64,000 nucleotides of DNA from Novosphingobium sp. SCN 66-18 (GTDB lineage Bacteria > Pseudomonadota > Alphaproteobacteria > Sphingomonadales > Sphingomonadaceae). The stretch spans positions 22,456 to 86,455 of the forward strand of contig MEGD01000029.1 of NCBI GenBank assembly GCA_001725355.1, written 5' to 3'. Both the position numbers and the translations under genes were made by a program. The notes under the pieces are model-generated. The model did not search any database, had not been told where the DNA came from, and saw only the letters and a program-made list of their open reading frames with translations. Positions 1 through 8,182 of this stretch are shown in pieces; position 1 is the stretch's first letter; each line of letters starts with the position of its first letter.

Positions 1-176
1 CAAACGGTGATCGCATCGCGGCTTTCCATCACGCCCGAAAAGCGCGCTGTGGCCGGAATCACGCTTTCGCTGGTCACGTCATGCCCGCCGCCCGGCAGGC
101 CGACGCCGAAATCCTCGTCCAGCGTGGCGGAAACGAAAGCGGTGAGGTCGAAACCGGGGATGTTGAAATCAGCCAT
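1..176 (-). CDS. nadC: Nicotinate-nucleotide pyrophosphorylase, N-terminal part (runs off the window)
   Basis: Only the first 58 codons are inside the window, from an ATG at 176 on the minus strand. The peptide begins MADFNIPGFDLTAFV and continues with acidic EDFG, a glycine-rich GVGLPGGGHDVTSESVIP stretch and ARFSGVMESRDAITV. That is the N-terminal pattern of quinolinate phosphoribosyltransferase (the DVTS...IP block followed by a strand leading into the first domain). The enzyme converts quinolinate and PRPP to nicotinate mononucleotide in de novo NAD synthesis, in the cytosol. The catalytic barrel lies outside the window, so the call rests on the N-terminus alone. Confidence 0.8.
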   Translation of the reverse strand, partial: MADFNIPGFDLTAFVSATLDEDFGVGLPGGGHDVTSESVIPATARFSGVMESRDAITV

Positions 177-207
177 GTGTCGCCATCCCCGCCATACCCT
201 TCACCCT

Positions 208-315
208 CGTTCGTCCTGAGCCTGTCGAAGGATGCGCGATGGCCTTGCCTCACGCTCCAAAGGTCACGCCGGGCGCTAGACTGGCGCGCGTCCTTCGACA
301 AGCTCAGGACGAACG
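208..315. repeat. REP-like inverted pair (CCTGAGCYTGTCGAAGGA family)
   Basis: Two roughly 31-bp copies face each other at 208-238 and 285-315, sharing the core CCTGAGCYTGTCGAAGGA with only two or three differences, separated by 46 bp. A third copy lies at 63955-63986 at the other end of the window. This short dispersed palindromic repeat type is common in sphingomonad genomes between genes. The pair sits between the convergent ends of the response-regulator gene and the start of nadC and could form a long stem in RNA or DNA. Confidence 0.8.
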
Positions 316-370
316 GAAATTGCGGCCCAATCGGAAAGGGCAGGCTGGCGGAGGGGGCCGGCCGACGCGC

Positions 371-1168
371 TCAATGCACGAAGCGCGCCACCACGTTGCG
401 ATAGGACCGGCTGACCTTCACTTCCGCCCCGCTTTCGAGCACGAGGAAGCATTCGCCGTTGGTATGCGGACGGACCTGCCGGACCTGATCGAGGTTGACG
501 ATCTTCGAGCGGTGGACGCGCTGGAACACGCGGGGGTCCAGCCGGCGTTCCAGATCCTTCATCGTTTCGCGCAGGATCAGCGAATTGTCGCCGGTATAGA
601 TGCACATGTAGTCGCCCGCCGCCTCGATCCGCTCGATCGTGTCGACATCGACGCGGAAGATCTGGCCGCGATCCTTGATGTTGATGAGCTTCTCGAACCG
701 GCCCGCCGCCGGCTCGGCTTCCTCCGGCATGTCGGGCATCGCATCGGGCGCGACTTCGGCGAGCACGTTCTTGAGCTTTTCAGCTTCCTCCAGCCCGCGC
801 TTTTCAGCGAGGCGGGTGCGCGCCCGATCGAGCGCATCGGCCAGGCGGTCTTCCTCCACCGGTTTCAGCAGGTAATCGACCGCGTTGGCCTCGAACGCGC
901 GGATCGCGTGTTCGGAATAGGCGGTGACGAACACGAACAGCGGCGGATCGATCTCCATCACGCCCTTGACCACGCTGAACCCGTCGAAGCCGGGCATCTG
1001 GATGTCGCAGAACACCAGATCGGGCTTCTCGGTCTTGATCTTGCGGATCGCCTCGCGGCCGTTGGAGCAGGTATCGATCACTTCAACGTCGGGAAAGGCC
1101 TGCAGGCGCAGTTGCAGCCCCTGGATGGCCAGTTTCTCGTCATCGACGAGGATCGTGCGGATGGTCAT
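371..1168 (-). CDS. LytTR-family response regulator
   Basis: This 265-residue protein has an N-terminal receiver domain (about 3-120) with acidic pair D9/D10, phosphoacceptor D55 in FCDIQMPG and the conserved K of LLKPVEED, a linker of about 40 acidic residues, and a C-terminal LytTR DNA-binding domain (about 160-263) containing the RVHRSKIVNL motif. It is a cytoplasmic transcription regulator. The gene lies 61 bp downstream of a matching histidine kinase on the same strand, so the two form a two-component system of the LytS/LytR or YehU/YehT kind. The signal and targets are not visible. The start has no close competitor. Confidence 0.9.
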   Translation of the reverse strand: MTIRTILVDDEKLAIQGLQLRLQAFPDVEVIDTCSNGREAIRKIKTEKPDLVFCDIQMPGFDGFSVVKGVMEIDPPLFVFVTAYSEHAIRAFEANAVDYLLKPVEEDRLADALDRARTRLAEKRGLEEAEKLKNVLAEVAPDAMPDMPEEAEPAAGRFEKLINIKDRGQIFRVDVDTIERIEAAGDYMCIYTGDNSLILRETMKDLERRLDPRVFQRVHRSKIVNLDQVRQVRPHTNGECFLVLESGAEVKVSRSYRNVVARFVH

Positions 1169-1229
1169 GCGTAACCCTTGCTTGTCTTGGGGGAGCCGCG
1201 ACAGGGGCGGTACGGCAGGGAGGGGATGG

Positions 1230-2438
1230 TCACCCGGCGGATGCCAGGCTGGCGGCCGAACCCGTACCTGGGCCAGCGGTCGGGCGTGCCTGCGGCACAG
1301 GCGTTTCCTTGGCCTCGTAGGGCAGCTCGATCACCACCGTCAGGCCGCCTTCGGGGCCGTTGGCGATGTCGAACCGCTGGTTTTCGCCATAGGCCTGGGC
1401 AAGCCGGTCACGAATGTTGGCAAGGCCAACGCCCGTGGAGACGTGGCCGCCGTTCCATACCGATGTCGTGTCGCCGCTGTCGCTTGTCACGCCGAACAAT
1501 TTCGTGGGGTCGGTGCCCGGTTGCAAGCCCGGCCCGGTGTCCGACACGGTGACGCGAAGCGTGGGGCCGACGAGTTGCGCGGCGATGGTGATCTGCGCGC
1601 CTTCCTCCAGCGGGGAGACCGCATACTTGATCGCGTTTTCGACCAGCGGTTGCAGCAGCAGCGAAGGCAGCAGTGCGTTGCGGGCCTCGTCCTCGATGCG
1701 GAACTCGGTGCGCAGCCGCTCCTCGAACCGCATCCGTTCGATATCGAGATAGAGCTTCAGCGTCTCGGCCTCCTGCGCCACGGTGACGCGGCCGGTCGGT
1801 TCGTTGATCAGCGTGTAGCGCAGGAACGAGGACAGGCGGCTCAGCATCGCGTTGGCCGGCTCGGTCTGCTTGAGCAGGACCAGCGTGGAGATCGAATTCA
1901 GCGTGTTGAACAGGAAATGCGGGTTGAGCTGGTAGCGCAACATGGCGAGCTGCGCCGACGTCGCCTGGTTTTCCAGCCGCAGCAACTGGTCGTTCTGTTC
2001 TTCCACCTGGAGGAAGAAGTTGATCGCGTAATAGAGCGCGGACCACGCGCCGAGCAGCGTGAGATCGAGGTAGAACACGCCGACGAAGCGCTGGGCGAAG
2101 CCGGCCTCGCTGTTCGGGCGGTAGAGGCTCAGCACCCACGAATCGATGAAGGCATAGATGCCCACGGCGATGGCCAGCACCACGGCGGTCACGCCCCAGG
2201 TGATGATCGGGCGCCGGTTGATCAGCGCGCGGTAGATCACCGACAGGATCAGCGAGATCGAAAAGCCGGTGATCGTCACGATCAGCAGGATGACGAGATT
2301 GGACCATGGCTGCGCGTTGGCGATGATCGACATCGCGCGCAGCAGCATGGCGCCGCCCCAGCCAAGGAATTGCAGGCGCCAGAAGGCGCGGTTCTTGTTG
2401 CCGAAGAACGGCGTCGGTTGAAACGGCAGCACGGCCAT
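1230..2438 (-). CDS. LytS/YehU-type membrane sensor histidine kinase
   Basis: 402 residues. The N-terminal half has four hydrophobic segments (about 22-42, 46-70, 82-105, 120-142), followed by a short coiled coil and a His_kinase domain with the motif QLNPHFLFNTLNS, in which H174 is the expected phosphoacceptor. The C-terminus (about 255-370) is an HATPase_c domain with the N box PLVENAIKYA and G boxes DTGPGL and GVGLANIRDRL. It is an inner-membrane kinase that would phosphorylate the LytTR regulator encoded next. There is no separate periplasmic sensing domain, so sensing is probably within the membrane segments. The ATG at 2438 is divergent from the HD gene at 2515, with a 76-bp shared promoter region. 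Confidence 0.88.
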   Translation of the reverse strand: MAVLPFQPTPFFGNKNRAFWRLQFLGWGGAMLLRAMSIIANAQPWSNLVILLIVTITGFSISLILSVIYRALINRRPIITWGVTAVVLAIAVGIYAFIDSWVLSLYRPNSEAGFAQRFVGVFYLDLTLLGAWSALYYAINFFLQVEEQNDQLLRLENQATSAQLAMLRYQLNPHFLFNTLNSISTLVLLKQTEPANAMLSRLSSFLRYTLINEPTGRVTVAQEAETLKLYLDIERMRFEERLRTEFRIEDEARNALLPSLLLQPLVENAIKYAVSPLEEGAQITIAAQLVGPTLRVTVSDTGPGLQPGTDPTKLFGVTSDSGDTTSVWNGGHVSTGVGLANIRDRLAQAYGENQRFDIANGPEGGLTVVIELPYEAKETPVPQARPTAGPGTGSAASLASAG

Positions 2439-2514
2439 GACGGCACTCTAGCGCCAAGCGCACGGTTGCGCAAAGCCGCCGGATGCGTAAGCTGTGGCGC
2501 GGGAGAAGAAGCCT

Positions 2515-3105
2515 ATGACCGCCACCACCGATACCGCCGAACGCGCCCGCTTTCGCGCCATGCGCGAAGGCACCCAGGAGGACTGGGACATCATCGGGCG
2601 CGATTACTATGCCTTTGCCGATCACCTGCCCGACCGGGTGCTGACGCACCTGAGGCTGCTTGACGGGGATTTCGGCGGGTTTCCGATCGATCGCCTCCAG
2701 CACAGCCTGCAGACCGCCACCCGCGCGCATCGCGACGGGCGCGGCGAACGCTATGTCGTGATGGCGCTGCTGCACGACATCGGCGACACACTGGGCACCT
2801 ACAACCATCCCGAGGTTGCCGCCGCGATCCTCAAGCCCTTCGTGTCCGAGGAGGAGCACTGGATCTGCCAGAACCACGGCGCGTTCCAGGGCTATTACTA
2901 CTTCCACTACCTGGGGCTGGACCGGAACCTGCGCGAACGGTTCCGCGATCATCCGTGGTTCGATGCCTGCGCGGAATTCTGCGAAAAGTACGATCAGGCC
3001 GCGTTCGATCCGGACTATGACACGCTGCCGCTGTCGTTCTTCGAGCCGATGCTGCGCCGGGTTATGGCGAAGCCGCTGGCGAGCATGTACAAGAAGCCGG
3101 ACTGA
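2515..3105 (+). CDS. HD-domain protein, putative phosphohydrolase
   Basis: 196 residues starting at the ATG at 2515, which has a GGAGAAGAAG Shine-Dalgarno just upstream; an in-frame GTG at 2494 would add seven residues but lies on top of that site. The sequence carries H...HD (LQHSLQTATRAHRDG and VMALLHDIGD) and a later H in CQNHGAFQGYYYFHYLG, the metal-binding pattern of HD-type phosphohydrolases and related mixed-valence oxygenases. A specific substrate cannot be assigned. It is transcribed away from the sensor kinase. Homologues of this kind are often labelled HD domain-containing or inositol-oxygenase-like. Confidence 0.75.
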   Translation: MTATTDTAERARFRAMREGTQEDWDIIGRDYYAFADHLPDRVLTHLRLLDGDFGGFPIDRLQHSLQTATRAHRDGRGERYVVMALLHDIGDTLGTYNHPEVAAAILKPFVSEEEHWICQNHGAFQGYYYFHYLGLDRNLRERFRDHPWFDACAEFCEKYDQAAFDPDYDTLPLSFFEPMLRRVMAKPLASMYKKPD

Positions 3106-3152
3106 GGAGGCTGGACCGAGCGGGAACGGGCAACGCAGGGGCGGGCGCGGCC

Positions 3153-3953
3153 TCAGCCCTTGCGCGCCGCGTCGATCGCCTGTTGCAGCCGTTCCTTGCC
3201 CACCGCGCCCGACAGCAGCTCGTTGCCGATCACCCACGCCGGGGTGCCGTTGATGCCAAGCTGCCGCGCCAGGCCAAGGTTGCGCTGGATTTCCTGATCG
3301 ACGCCGGCGTCGCGCGCGAAGCTGCGGGCCTTGGCCAGATCGACCCCGGCGGTGCCGGCGGCGGCGGCGATGCTGGCGTCGCCGGGGGCGTCGCCCGCGA
3401 ACATCGCCTTGTGGAAGGCCGGGTACTTGCCCTGCGCGGCGGCGGCCAGCCCCATGCGCGCGGCCGGCTCGCTGGCGGGTGCTATGATCGGCAGTTCGCG
3501 CACCACCACTTTCAGGTCGGGGTTCGCGGCGATCAGCGCATCGACATCGCCTACGCTGCGCCGGCAATAGGTGCAGGCGAAATCGGTGAACTCGACCAGA
3601 GTCACCTTGCCTGCGGGATTGCCCATGACCGCGCCGGGGAACGGCGTTTCCAGCGCCCCGCGCATCGGCGCGATCCGGGCCTGCGCCTCGCGCTGCTGCA
3701 ACCGGTCCATCGCCTCGGGCAGGATCTCGGGATGATCGAGGATATAGGCGCGCACCAGCTCTTCCATGGCGGCGCGCTGCTTCGCGCTGATTCCGGCGCT
3801 GGCCAGCGTCTCTTCAAGCTGGGCGTCGCTGCCGGCCTCCGCTTCGCTTGCGGTGCGATGGCGCTCGTACCACCAGCCAAGGCCGGTGCCGGCCACAAGC
3901 AGGGCGATGGCGAGAAGCCAGAACGGGCGAATGCGGGATAACGGGGAAGCCAT
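3153..3953 (-). CDS. DsbA-family thiol oxidoreductase (Com1/ScsC-like), membrane-anchored
   Basis: 266 residues. A single N-terminal hydrophobic helix (about 11-28) anchors or secretes the protein. An extension of about 60 residues containing the YILDHPEILPEAM helix, typical of the Com1/ScsC branch, precedes a thioredoxin fold with active site C127-T-Y-C130 (FTDFACTYCRRS) and a cis-proline loop GINGTPAWVIG. It should oxidise or isomerise disulfides in the periplasm. The gene is the last of a three-gene minus-strand set, 9 bp after the M48 protease gene, which suggests a joint role in envelope protein quality control. Confidence 0.88.
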   Translation of the reverse strand: MASPLSRIRPFWLLAIALLVAGTGLGWWYERHRTASEAEAGSDAQLEETLASAGISAKQRAAMEELVRAYILDHPEILPEAMDRLQQREAQARIAPMRGALETPFPGAVMGNPAGKVTLVEFTDFACTYCRRSVGDVDALIAANPDLKVVVRELPIIAPASEPAARMGLAAAAQGKYPAFHKAMFAGDAPGDASIAAAAGTAGVDLAKARSFARDAGVDQEIQRNLGLARQLGINGTPAWVIGNELLSGAVGKERLQQAIDAARKG

Positions 3954-3962
3954 GGACCTGCG

Positions 3963-5378
3963 CTACTTCTTCTTGCCCTGCCGCTCAATCATCGCCCGCG
4001 CCGAATAGGCGATATCCTGTGCGCGCAGCCAGTCGGCGGACCCTTTGGGCAGCGCCGCTTCGGCGGCTTCGGCATTGCGCATTGCCTCGGGCAGCTCAAG
4101 GTACATCAATTGCTGTTCCGCGCTGGCCAGCCGGGCGCGGGCGGTATCGCCCTTGGCTTCATAGACCACGCCAAGCTGGTACCAGGCGAACGGGTTCTCG
4201 CGATCGCGCGCGATCGAGGTGCGCAGGATCTTCTCCGCCTCGTCGAAATTGGCCTTGTTCTCGGTGGCGAGCAGGGCGTGGCCGAACGTCGTGGCGATCA
4301 GCGGTTCGTTGTTGGTCAGCGCGGTGGCGCGGCGCAGCGGTTCCAGCGCGTCGGCCGGATGCCCGGATTCGAGCAGGATCTGCCCTTCCAGTTCCAGCGC
4401 ATAGGGATCGTTCGGTTGCTGCTTCAGGATCGCCTGGGTTTCGGCCAGCGCTTTGTCCATGAACGCCTCCTTGTGGTAGGCATAGGCACGGGCATAGTGG
4501 GCCGGCACGTCGTTGAGGTATTCCGGATAGGCGTTCAGCGTGGCCTGCGGTTCGGCCAGATAGCCATAGAGCTTGGCCTTCACGCGCAGGAAGCGCGCCT
4601 GCAGCACGGGGTCTTCGGGCTTGTTCCACGCCGGATCGTGCTCGTAGGTATCCTGCAGCGTGGTCAGGCGGTCCGCCGTCATGGGGTGCGAGGAATAGAA
4701 CTCGCTGTCGGCGTTGCGGGTGAAGCCATAGCGGAACTCCTGGTTCTGCAGCTTCTTGAAGAAATCGATCGAGCCGCGCCCGGAAATGCCCGCTTTCGAC
4801 AGGAACTGGGCGCCGGCCGCGTCTGCCGAGGATTCCTGCGCGCGGCTGAAGGCGAGGTACTTGCCCAGCGCCGCCTGCTGCCCGGCCATGAACACGCCCA
4901 TCGCCGCGTCGCCCGCGCCGGCGGCGGCGGCGGCCGCGCCCAGCAGCAGGCTGAGGATGGTGATTCCCGTGGCCGGCCGCGCGCCCTCGTCGTTGCGGAT
5001 GATGTGGCCGCCGGTGATGTGGCCCAGTTCGTGCGCGATCACGCCCTGCACTTCGCTGACGTGGTCGGCCGCGCCGATCAGCCCGCTGTGGACATAGACG
5101 GCCTGCCCGCCCGCGACGAAGGCGTTGATCGAACCGTCGTTGAGCAGCACGATATCGACGTTGCGGGGTTCGAGGCCGGCGGCCTTGATCAGCGGCGCGG
5201 AGATGTCGCGGAACAGCGCCTCGGTTTCGGCATCGCGCAGCACCGATTGCGCCGCCGCCGGCTGTACCGTGAGCGAAAGCGCGGCGAAACCGGCCGCGAT
5301 GCGCCCAGCGATCGAGGCCGCCAGCGAGGTGGCGCGCGACGCTATCGTGCGAAGGGAGGCCATGCGCATCGTCACCAT
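3963..5378 (-). CDS. Periplasmic M48-family zinc metalloprotease with TPR tail (BepA-like)
   Basis: 471 residues. An N-terminal signal region ends near AAAQS (residue 44). The peptidase domain has the zinc motif H116-E-L-G-H120 and a following helix with RAQESSADAAG that supplies the third ligand. The C-terminal half (about 260-440) reads as TPR-like helical repeats (AYAYHKEAFMDKAL, ALELEGQILLESG, AWYQLGVVYEAKGD). This domain order matches BepA/YfgC, which degrades or helps assemble outer-membrane proteins. The start at 5378 is 6 bp after the stop of the esterase gene, so the genes are probably co-transcribed. Confidence 0.88.
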   Translation of the reverse strand: MVTMRMASLRTIASRATSLAASIAGRIAAGFAALSLTVQPAAAQSVLRDAETEALFRDISAPLIKAAGLEPRNVDIVLLNDGSINAFVAGGQAVYVHSGLIGAADHVSEVQGVIAHELGHITGGHIIRNDEGARPATGITILSLLLGAAAAAAGAGDAAMGVFMAGQQAALGKYLAFSRAQESSADAAGAQFLSKAGISGRGSIDFFKKLQNQEFRYGFTRNADSEFYSSHPMTADRLTTLQDTYEHDPAWNKPEDPVLQARFLRVKAKLYGYLAEPQATLNAYPEYLNDVPAHYARAYAYHKEAFMDKALAETQAILKQQPNDPYALELEGQILLESGHPADALEPLRRATALTNNEPLIATTFGHALLATENKANFDEAEKILRTSIARDRENPFAWYQLGVVYEAKGDTARARLASAEQQLMYLELPEAMRNAEAAEAALPKGSADWLRAQDIAYSARAMIERQGKKK

Positions 5379-5384
5379 GCCAGC

Positions 5385-6356
5385 CTATCGCGCCGCCGCC
5401 TGAACCGCGCCTGAAGCGGGCGCGGTCACGCGTGCCAGGAACGGCAGGACCGCGTCGAGCACGCGGCGGTCGCGGTCGAACGGGCGGGCCAGCATCTTGA
5501 TCGTGTCCTCGTGGCTGGCACCCTTCAGCAGGATGGCGTGGAGCGGTGCGCCGGCGGTGGTCATTGCGCGGGCAAGGGCGATCGCATTGCGCGGCTTGAC
5601 CACGGTATCGGCGTCGCCCGTCACCAGCAGCAGCGGCGGCGAATCGGCGCGGGCGTGGGCCACGGGCTGGGTATCGCGCGGGTCGGGCGCCTGGCCGAAG
5701 CTGTGGATGGCGGCAGGCGTATCGAACGGATAGAAGTCGTAGGGGCCGGAAACGCCCACCGCGCCGCACAGCGCGTCGGCGGACAGGCCGCGCGCCGCCA
5801 GCCAGCGCCGGTCCAGCGCCAGCATCAGCGCGTTGTAGGCGCCGGCCGAATGCCCCATCACCACCACGCGCGAGGAATCGCCGCCGTGCGCTGCGGCATG
5901 GTCTGCCACCCAGCGCAGGGCCAGCGCGCCATCCTCCAGCATCCCGGGATAGCGGACCCGCGGATAGAGCCGGTAGCCGGCGAGCACCACGGCGTAGCCC
6001 TGCGGCGCCAGCGCGCGGGCGACGAAGCGGTAGTTCTGCGGATCGCCGCTGGCCCAGCTGCCGCCGTGGATGAACACGATGACGGGCAAGCGCCCCTGCG
6101 CGCCGCGTGGCACGAACATCTCGAGCTTCTGCGCGGGATCGGGGCCATAGCGTTCGCTGGCCGCCAGAACCACGTCGCCGCCGCCACGCAGCAGCCAGTC
6201 GGCATTGTCCAGCACGGCAACGGCGTTGGTCCGCAGCGCCAGGGCAAGCGCGGTGCCGCCGCCCGTCACGATCAACGCCAGCATGGCCAGGCTCCAGCCG
6301 AGCCAGCCCCATCCGGGAAATGCCACGCGCGTCCTTTCCTGCGTTCCACCCGCCAT
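5385..6356 (-). CDS. Alpha/beta-hydrolase, esterase/lipase family
   Basis: 323 residues from the ATG at 6356. An earlier in-frame ATG at 6422 would encode 22 residues that fall inside an inverted repeat, so it is rejected. One hydrophobic helix (about 21-42) suggests secretion or membrane anchoring. The fold markers are the oxyanion motif HGGSW (97-101), the nucleophile elbow GHSAG with S170, and late D and H (GDADTV, KGASHED), as in the hormone-sensitive-lipase/carboxylesterase group. The substrate is unknown. It is the first gene of the esterase / M48 protease / DsbA-like set. Confidence 0.85.
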   Translation of the reverse strand: MAGGTQERTRVAFPGWGWLGWSLAMLALIVTGGGTALALALRTNAVAVLDNADWLLRGGGDVVLAASERYGPDPAQKLEMFVPRGAQGRLPVIVFIHGGSWASGDPQNYRFVARALAPQGYAVVLAGYRLYPRVRYPGMLEDGALALRWVADHAAAHGGDSSRVVVMGHSAGAYNALMLALDRRWLAARGLSADALCGAVGVSGPYDFYPFDTPAAIHSFGQAPDPRDTQPVAHARADSPPLLLVTGDADTVVKPRNAIALARAMTTAGAPLHAILLKGASHEDTIKMLARPFDRDRRVLDAVLPFLARVTAPASGAVQAAAR

Positions 6357-6369
6357 GAGCAGGTGGCTA

Positions 6370-6530
6370 GGCGGCGTGGACAAATTTCGCAACGCCTTCG
6401 GGGCTGGACCAAAAGCCGCCATTTCAGCGTCGGCTCGGCTCGAAATATAGCCGATATTCCTTCACCTCGCCTCCTCGAACTGGCGGCTTTTGCCTCCAGC
6501 TGTGGCGCTGCGGAATTTGTCCACGCCGCC
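6370..6530. repeat. Large imperfect inverted repeat, about 55-bp arms (possible MITE)
   Basis: The left arm 6370-6425 and the right arm 6477-6530 are reverse complements over nearly their full length. Each outer end reads GGCGGCGTGGACAAATT with no mismatch, and an inner block AAAAGCCGCCA is also shared; the middle differs by a few substitutions and a short gap. The loop is 51 bp. The element fills the gap between the PAS_5-like gene and the esterase gene. A further copy of the terminal motif (15 of 16 bases) lies at 63844-63859. Confidence 0.85.
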
Positions 6531-6547
6531 TGGCAGGTCAAGGCGGC

Positions 6548-8113
6548 TTAACCAACCAGCCTGCGCGCGGCGCGTTCGAACAGGGGCTGGTCGCCGGTCA
6601 CTTCACCCAGCAACGCGACCGCGCCGTCGTTCTGGCGGCGGACCATGACCAGCGCGAATTCCGGGCCTTCGGCGGCAAGATCGGCCAGCGGCCGGGCCGG
6701 CAGCGCGCGCAGGCCTTGCGCCAGCACTTCGGCGGCATCGGGCACGCGGGCCTTGCCGCTTTCCTCGCGCCGCAGCCGGCGTTCGGTGGACACCACGCCC
6801 TTCAGGCCGCCGGGCGCGCTGGCCAGGAAGCAGCCCAGTTCGCCGCGTTGCAGCCCGATGCGTTCGGCATGGCCCAGCACCGTTGCGTATTCGGTCAGGC
6901 GCGTCTTGTCGTATTCCGCGCCGAACACCAGCTTGACCAGCGGGATCAGCGGCGCGCGGGCCTGCATGGAAAGGCCGGCGTCGGCGATCATTTCGGCATA
7001 GTCTTCCGGCGCCTCGCGCGTGGCCAGCGCGAAATCCCAGGCGCGGCCGATCGCGGCATAGAGCGCGCCGCGCGTGCGGTCCTCGCTGGTGTGCGCGGCA
7101 TGGGCGAGTTCACGCGCCGAAGCCAGCCAGTCGGCCAGGCCGAAATCGTCGCCGGTAGGGGCAGAGGGCGCAAGCAAGGCCTCATCGAGATCGGAGAGCA
7201 CTTCCTCCAGCCCGGCAAGGTCCATGATGTCATCGTCGCCGGGAACGCCATTGGCGCCGAAACCGGGCATCGGCAGGTTCCCTGTCTCGTCCTCGTCCAT
7301 GGAACCGGGGAAGGGCAGGATTTCCGCACCGATCGCGGCAAGGTCGAGTTCCTCCTCGTCCGCGCCGGACGGTAGCGCGCGGGGGCCATCGGCCCATACC
7401 CCGGCCCGGTCGGCCGGTTCCGGCGCATTCAGCGCATCAAGCATGCCCATGCCGCTTGGCCTTTGCGCCGGCACCGCGGCCAGCGCCTGACCGATCTGCA
7501 GCAGGAGATCGTCGGTGGTCTGCTGGTCGGCCAGTTCCTTCCAGTTGATGACCCCGTAGATGTAGTCGATCTTTTCGCCGTCGGACGAGAACGGCAGCAG
7601 GATGCCGCGATAGAGGATGTTGCGGCTGTCCTGATTGACGAATTCCGCCTCGAAGCCGATCGGGGCCTCGTTGGCGATGATCTGCATGTAGTGGTCGGTG
7701 ATGCGCGAAAGCAGGGTGCGGCCGGGAACATCGCTGAGCCGTGCCGGCATCGCCCCTTCGCCGCATTCGCTGGCCAGCAGCGCGCCAAGCTGGACGATCG
7801 CGGGATCTTCATAGCCTTCGTCGAAATGCAGCAGGACCGAGCGATCGGCGAAATCGGGCAGGTTGCCGGCAAGCAGCGGTGCGACCGGCGGGAAGGGGCC
7901 GCCATCGAGCAGGCCGGTCCAGAAATTGTAGGCGCGGACCTGCAGGCGCCGTTCGTCCTGCCCGACGACCGGCGGCGGCGCTTCGACGATCGCGTCGTCG
8001 TCCAGAGAAATATAGTCAGGCGCGTTCATGCCGAAACCGTCGCCGCCCAACTCTCGCAATCCATCCATGAAAGGCGCCCTTGCCATCCGTTTGTGACCGT
8101 TCTGGCGCAACAT
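6548..8113 (-). CDS. PAS_5-like N-terminal domain protein, function unknown
   Basis: 521 residues. Residues 50-210 read as a PAS-like domain of the PAS_5 type common in alphaproteobacteria (an FWTGLLDGGPFPPVAPL block, a conserved LASECGEGAM segment, and SRITDHYMQI...IGFEAEFVNQ...ILYRGILLPFS...DYIYGVINW). The middle (about 235-330) is acidic and low-complexity. The C-terminal part (about 330-521) is mostly helical with no recognised motif. No output domain is apparent, so it may act through protein contacts. Alternative starts exist at 8086, 8068 and 8029; no Shine-Dalgarno clearly decides among them. Confidence 0.7.
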   Translation of the reverse strand: MLRQNGHKRMARAPFMDGLRELGGDGFGMNAPDYISLDDDAIVEAPPPVVGQDERRLQVRAYNFWTGLLDGGPFPPVAPLLAGNLPDFADRSVLLHFDEGYEDPAIVQLGALLASECGEGAMPARLSDVPGRTLLSRITDHYMQIIANEAPIGFEAEFVNQDSRNILYRGILLPFSSDGEKIDYIYGVINWKELADQQTTDDLLLQIGQALAAVPAQRPSGMGMLDALNAPEPADRAGVWADGPRALPSGADEEELDLAAIGAEILPFPGSMDEDETGNLPMPGFGANGVPGDDDIMDLAGLEEVLSDLDEALLAPSAPTGDDFGLADWLASARELAHAAHTSEDRTRGALYAAIGRAWDFALATREAPEDYAEMIADAGLSMQARAPLIPLVKLVFGAEYDKTRLTEYATVLGHAERIGLQRGELGCFLASAPGGLKGVVSTERRLRREESGKARVPDAAEVLAQGLRALPARPLADLAAEGPEFALVMVRRQNDGAVALLGEVTGDQPLFERAARRLVG

Positions 8114-8182
8114 GGTAAAGGTTTGTTTAAGTTGCGCCGGTGCGATCCACGCACGATCCCGCCGCCGGACGCGGGGCGGCCT

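Noticed and set aside
1408-3567. A 719-codon open reading frame on the minus strand
   Set aside because: Out of frame with the clear histidine kinase and antisense to the HD gene; arginine/proline-rich shadow caused by high GC.
4159-6312. A 717-codon minus-strand reading
   Set aside because: It spans the M48 protease and esterase genes in another frame and shows only the R/A/G/P-rich composition of GC shadows.
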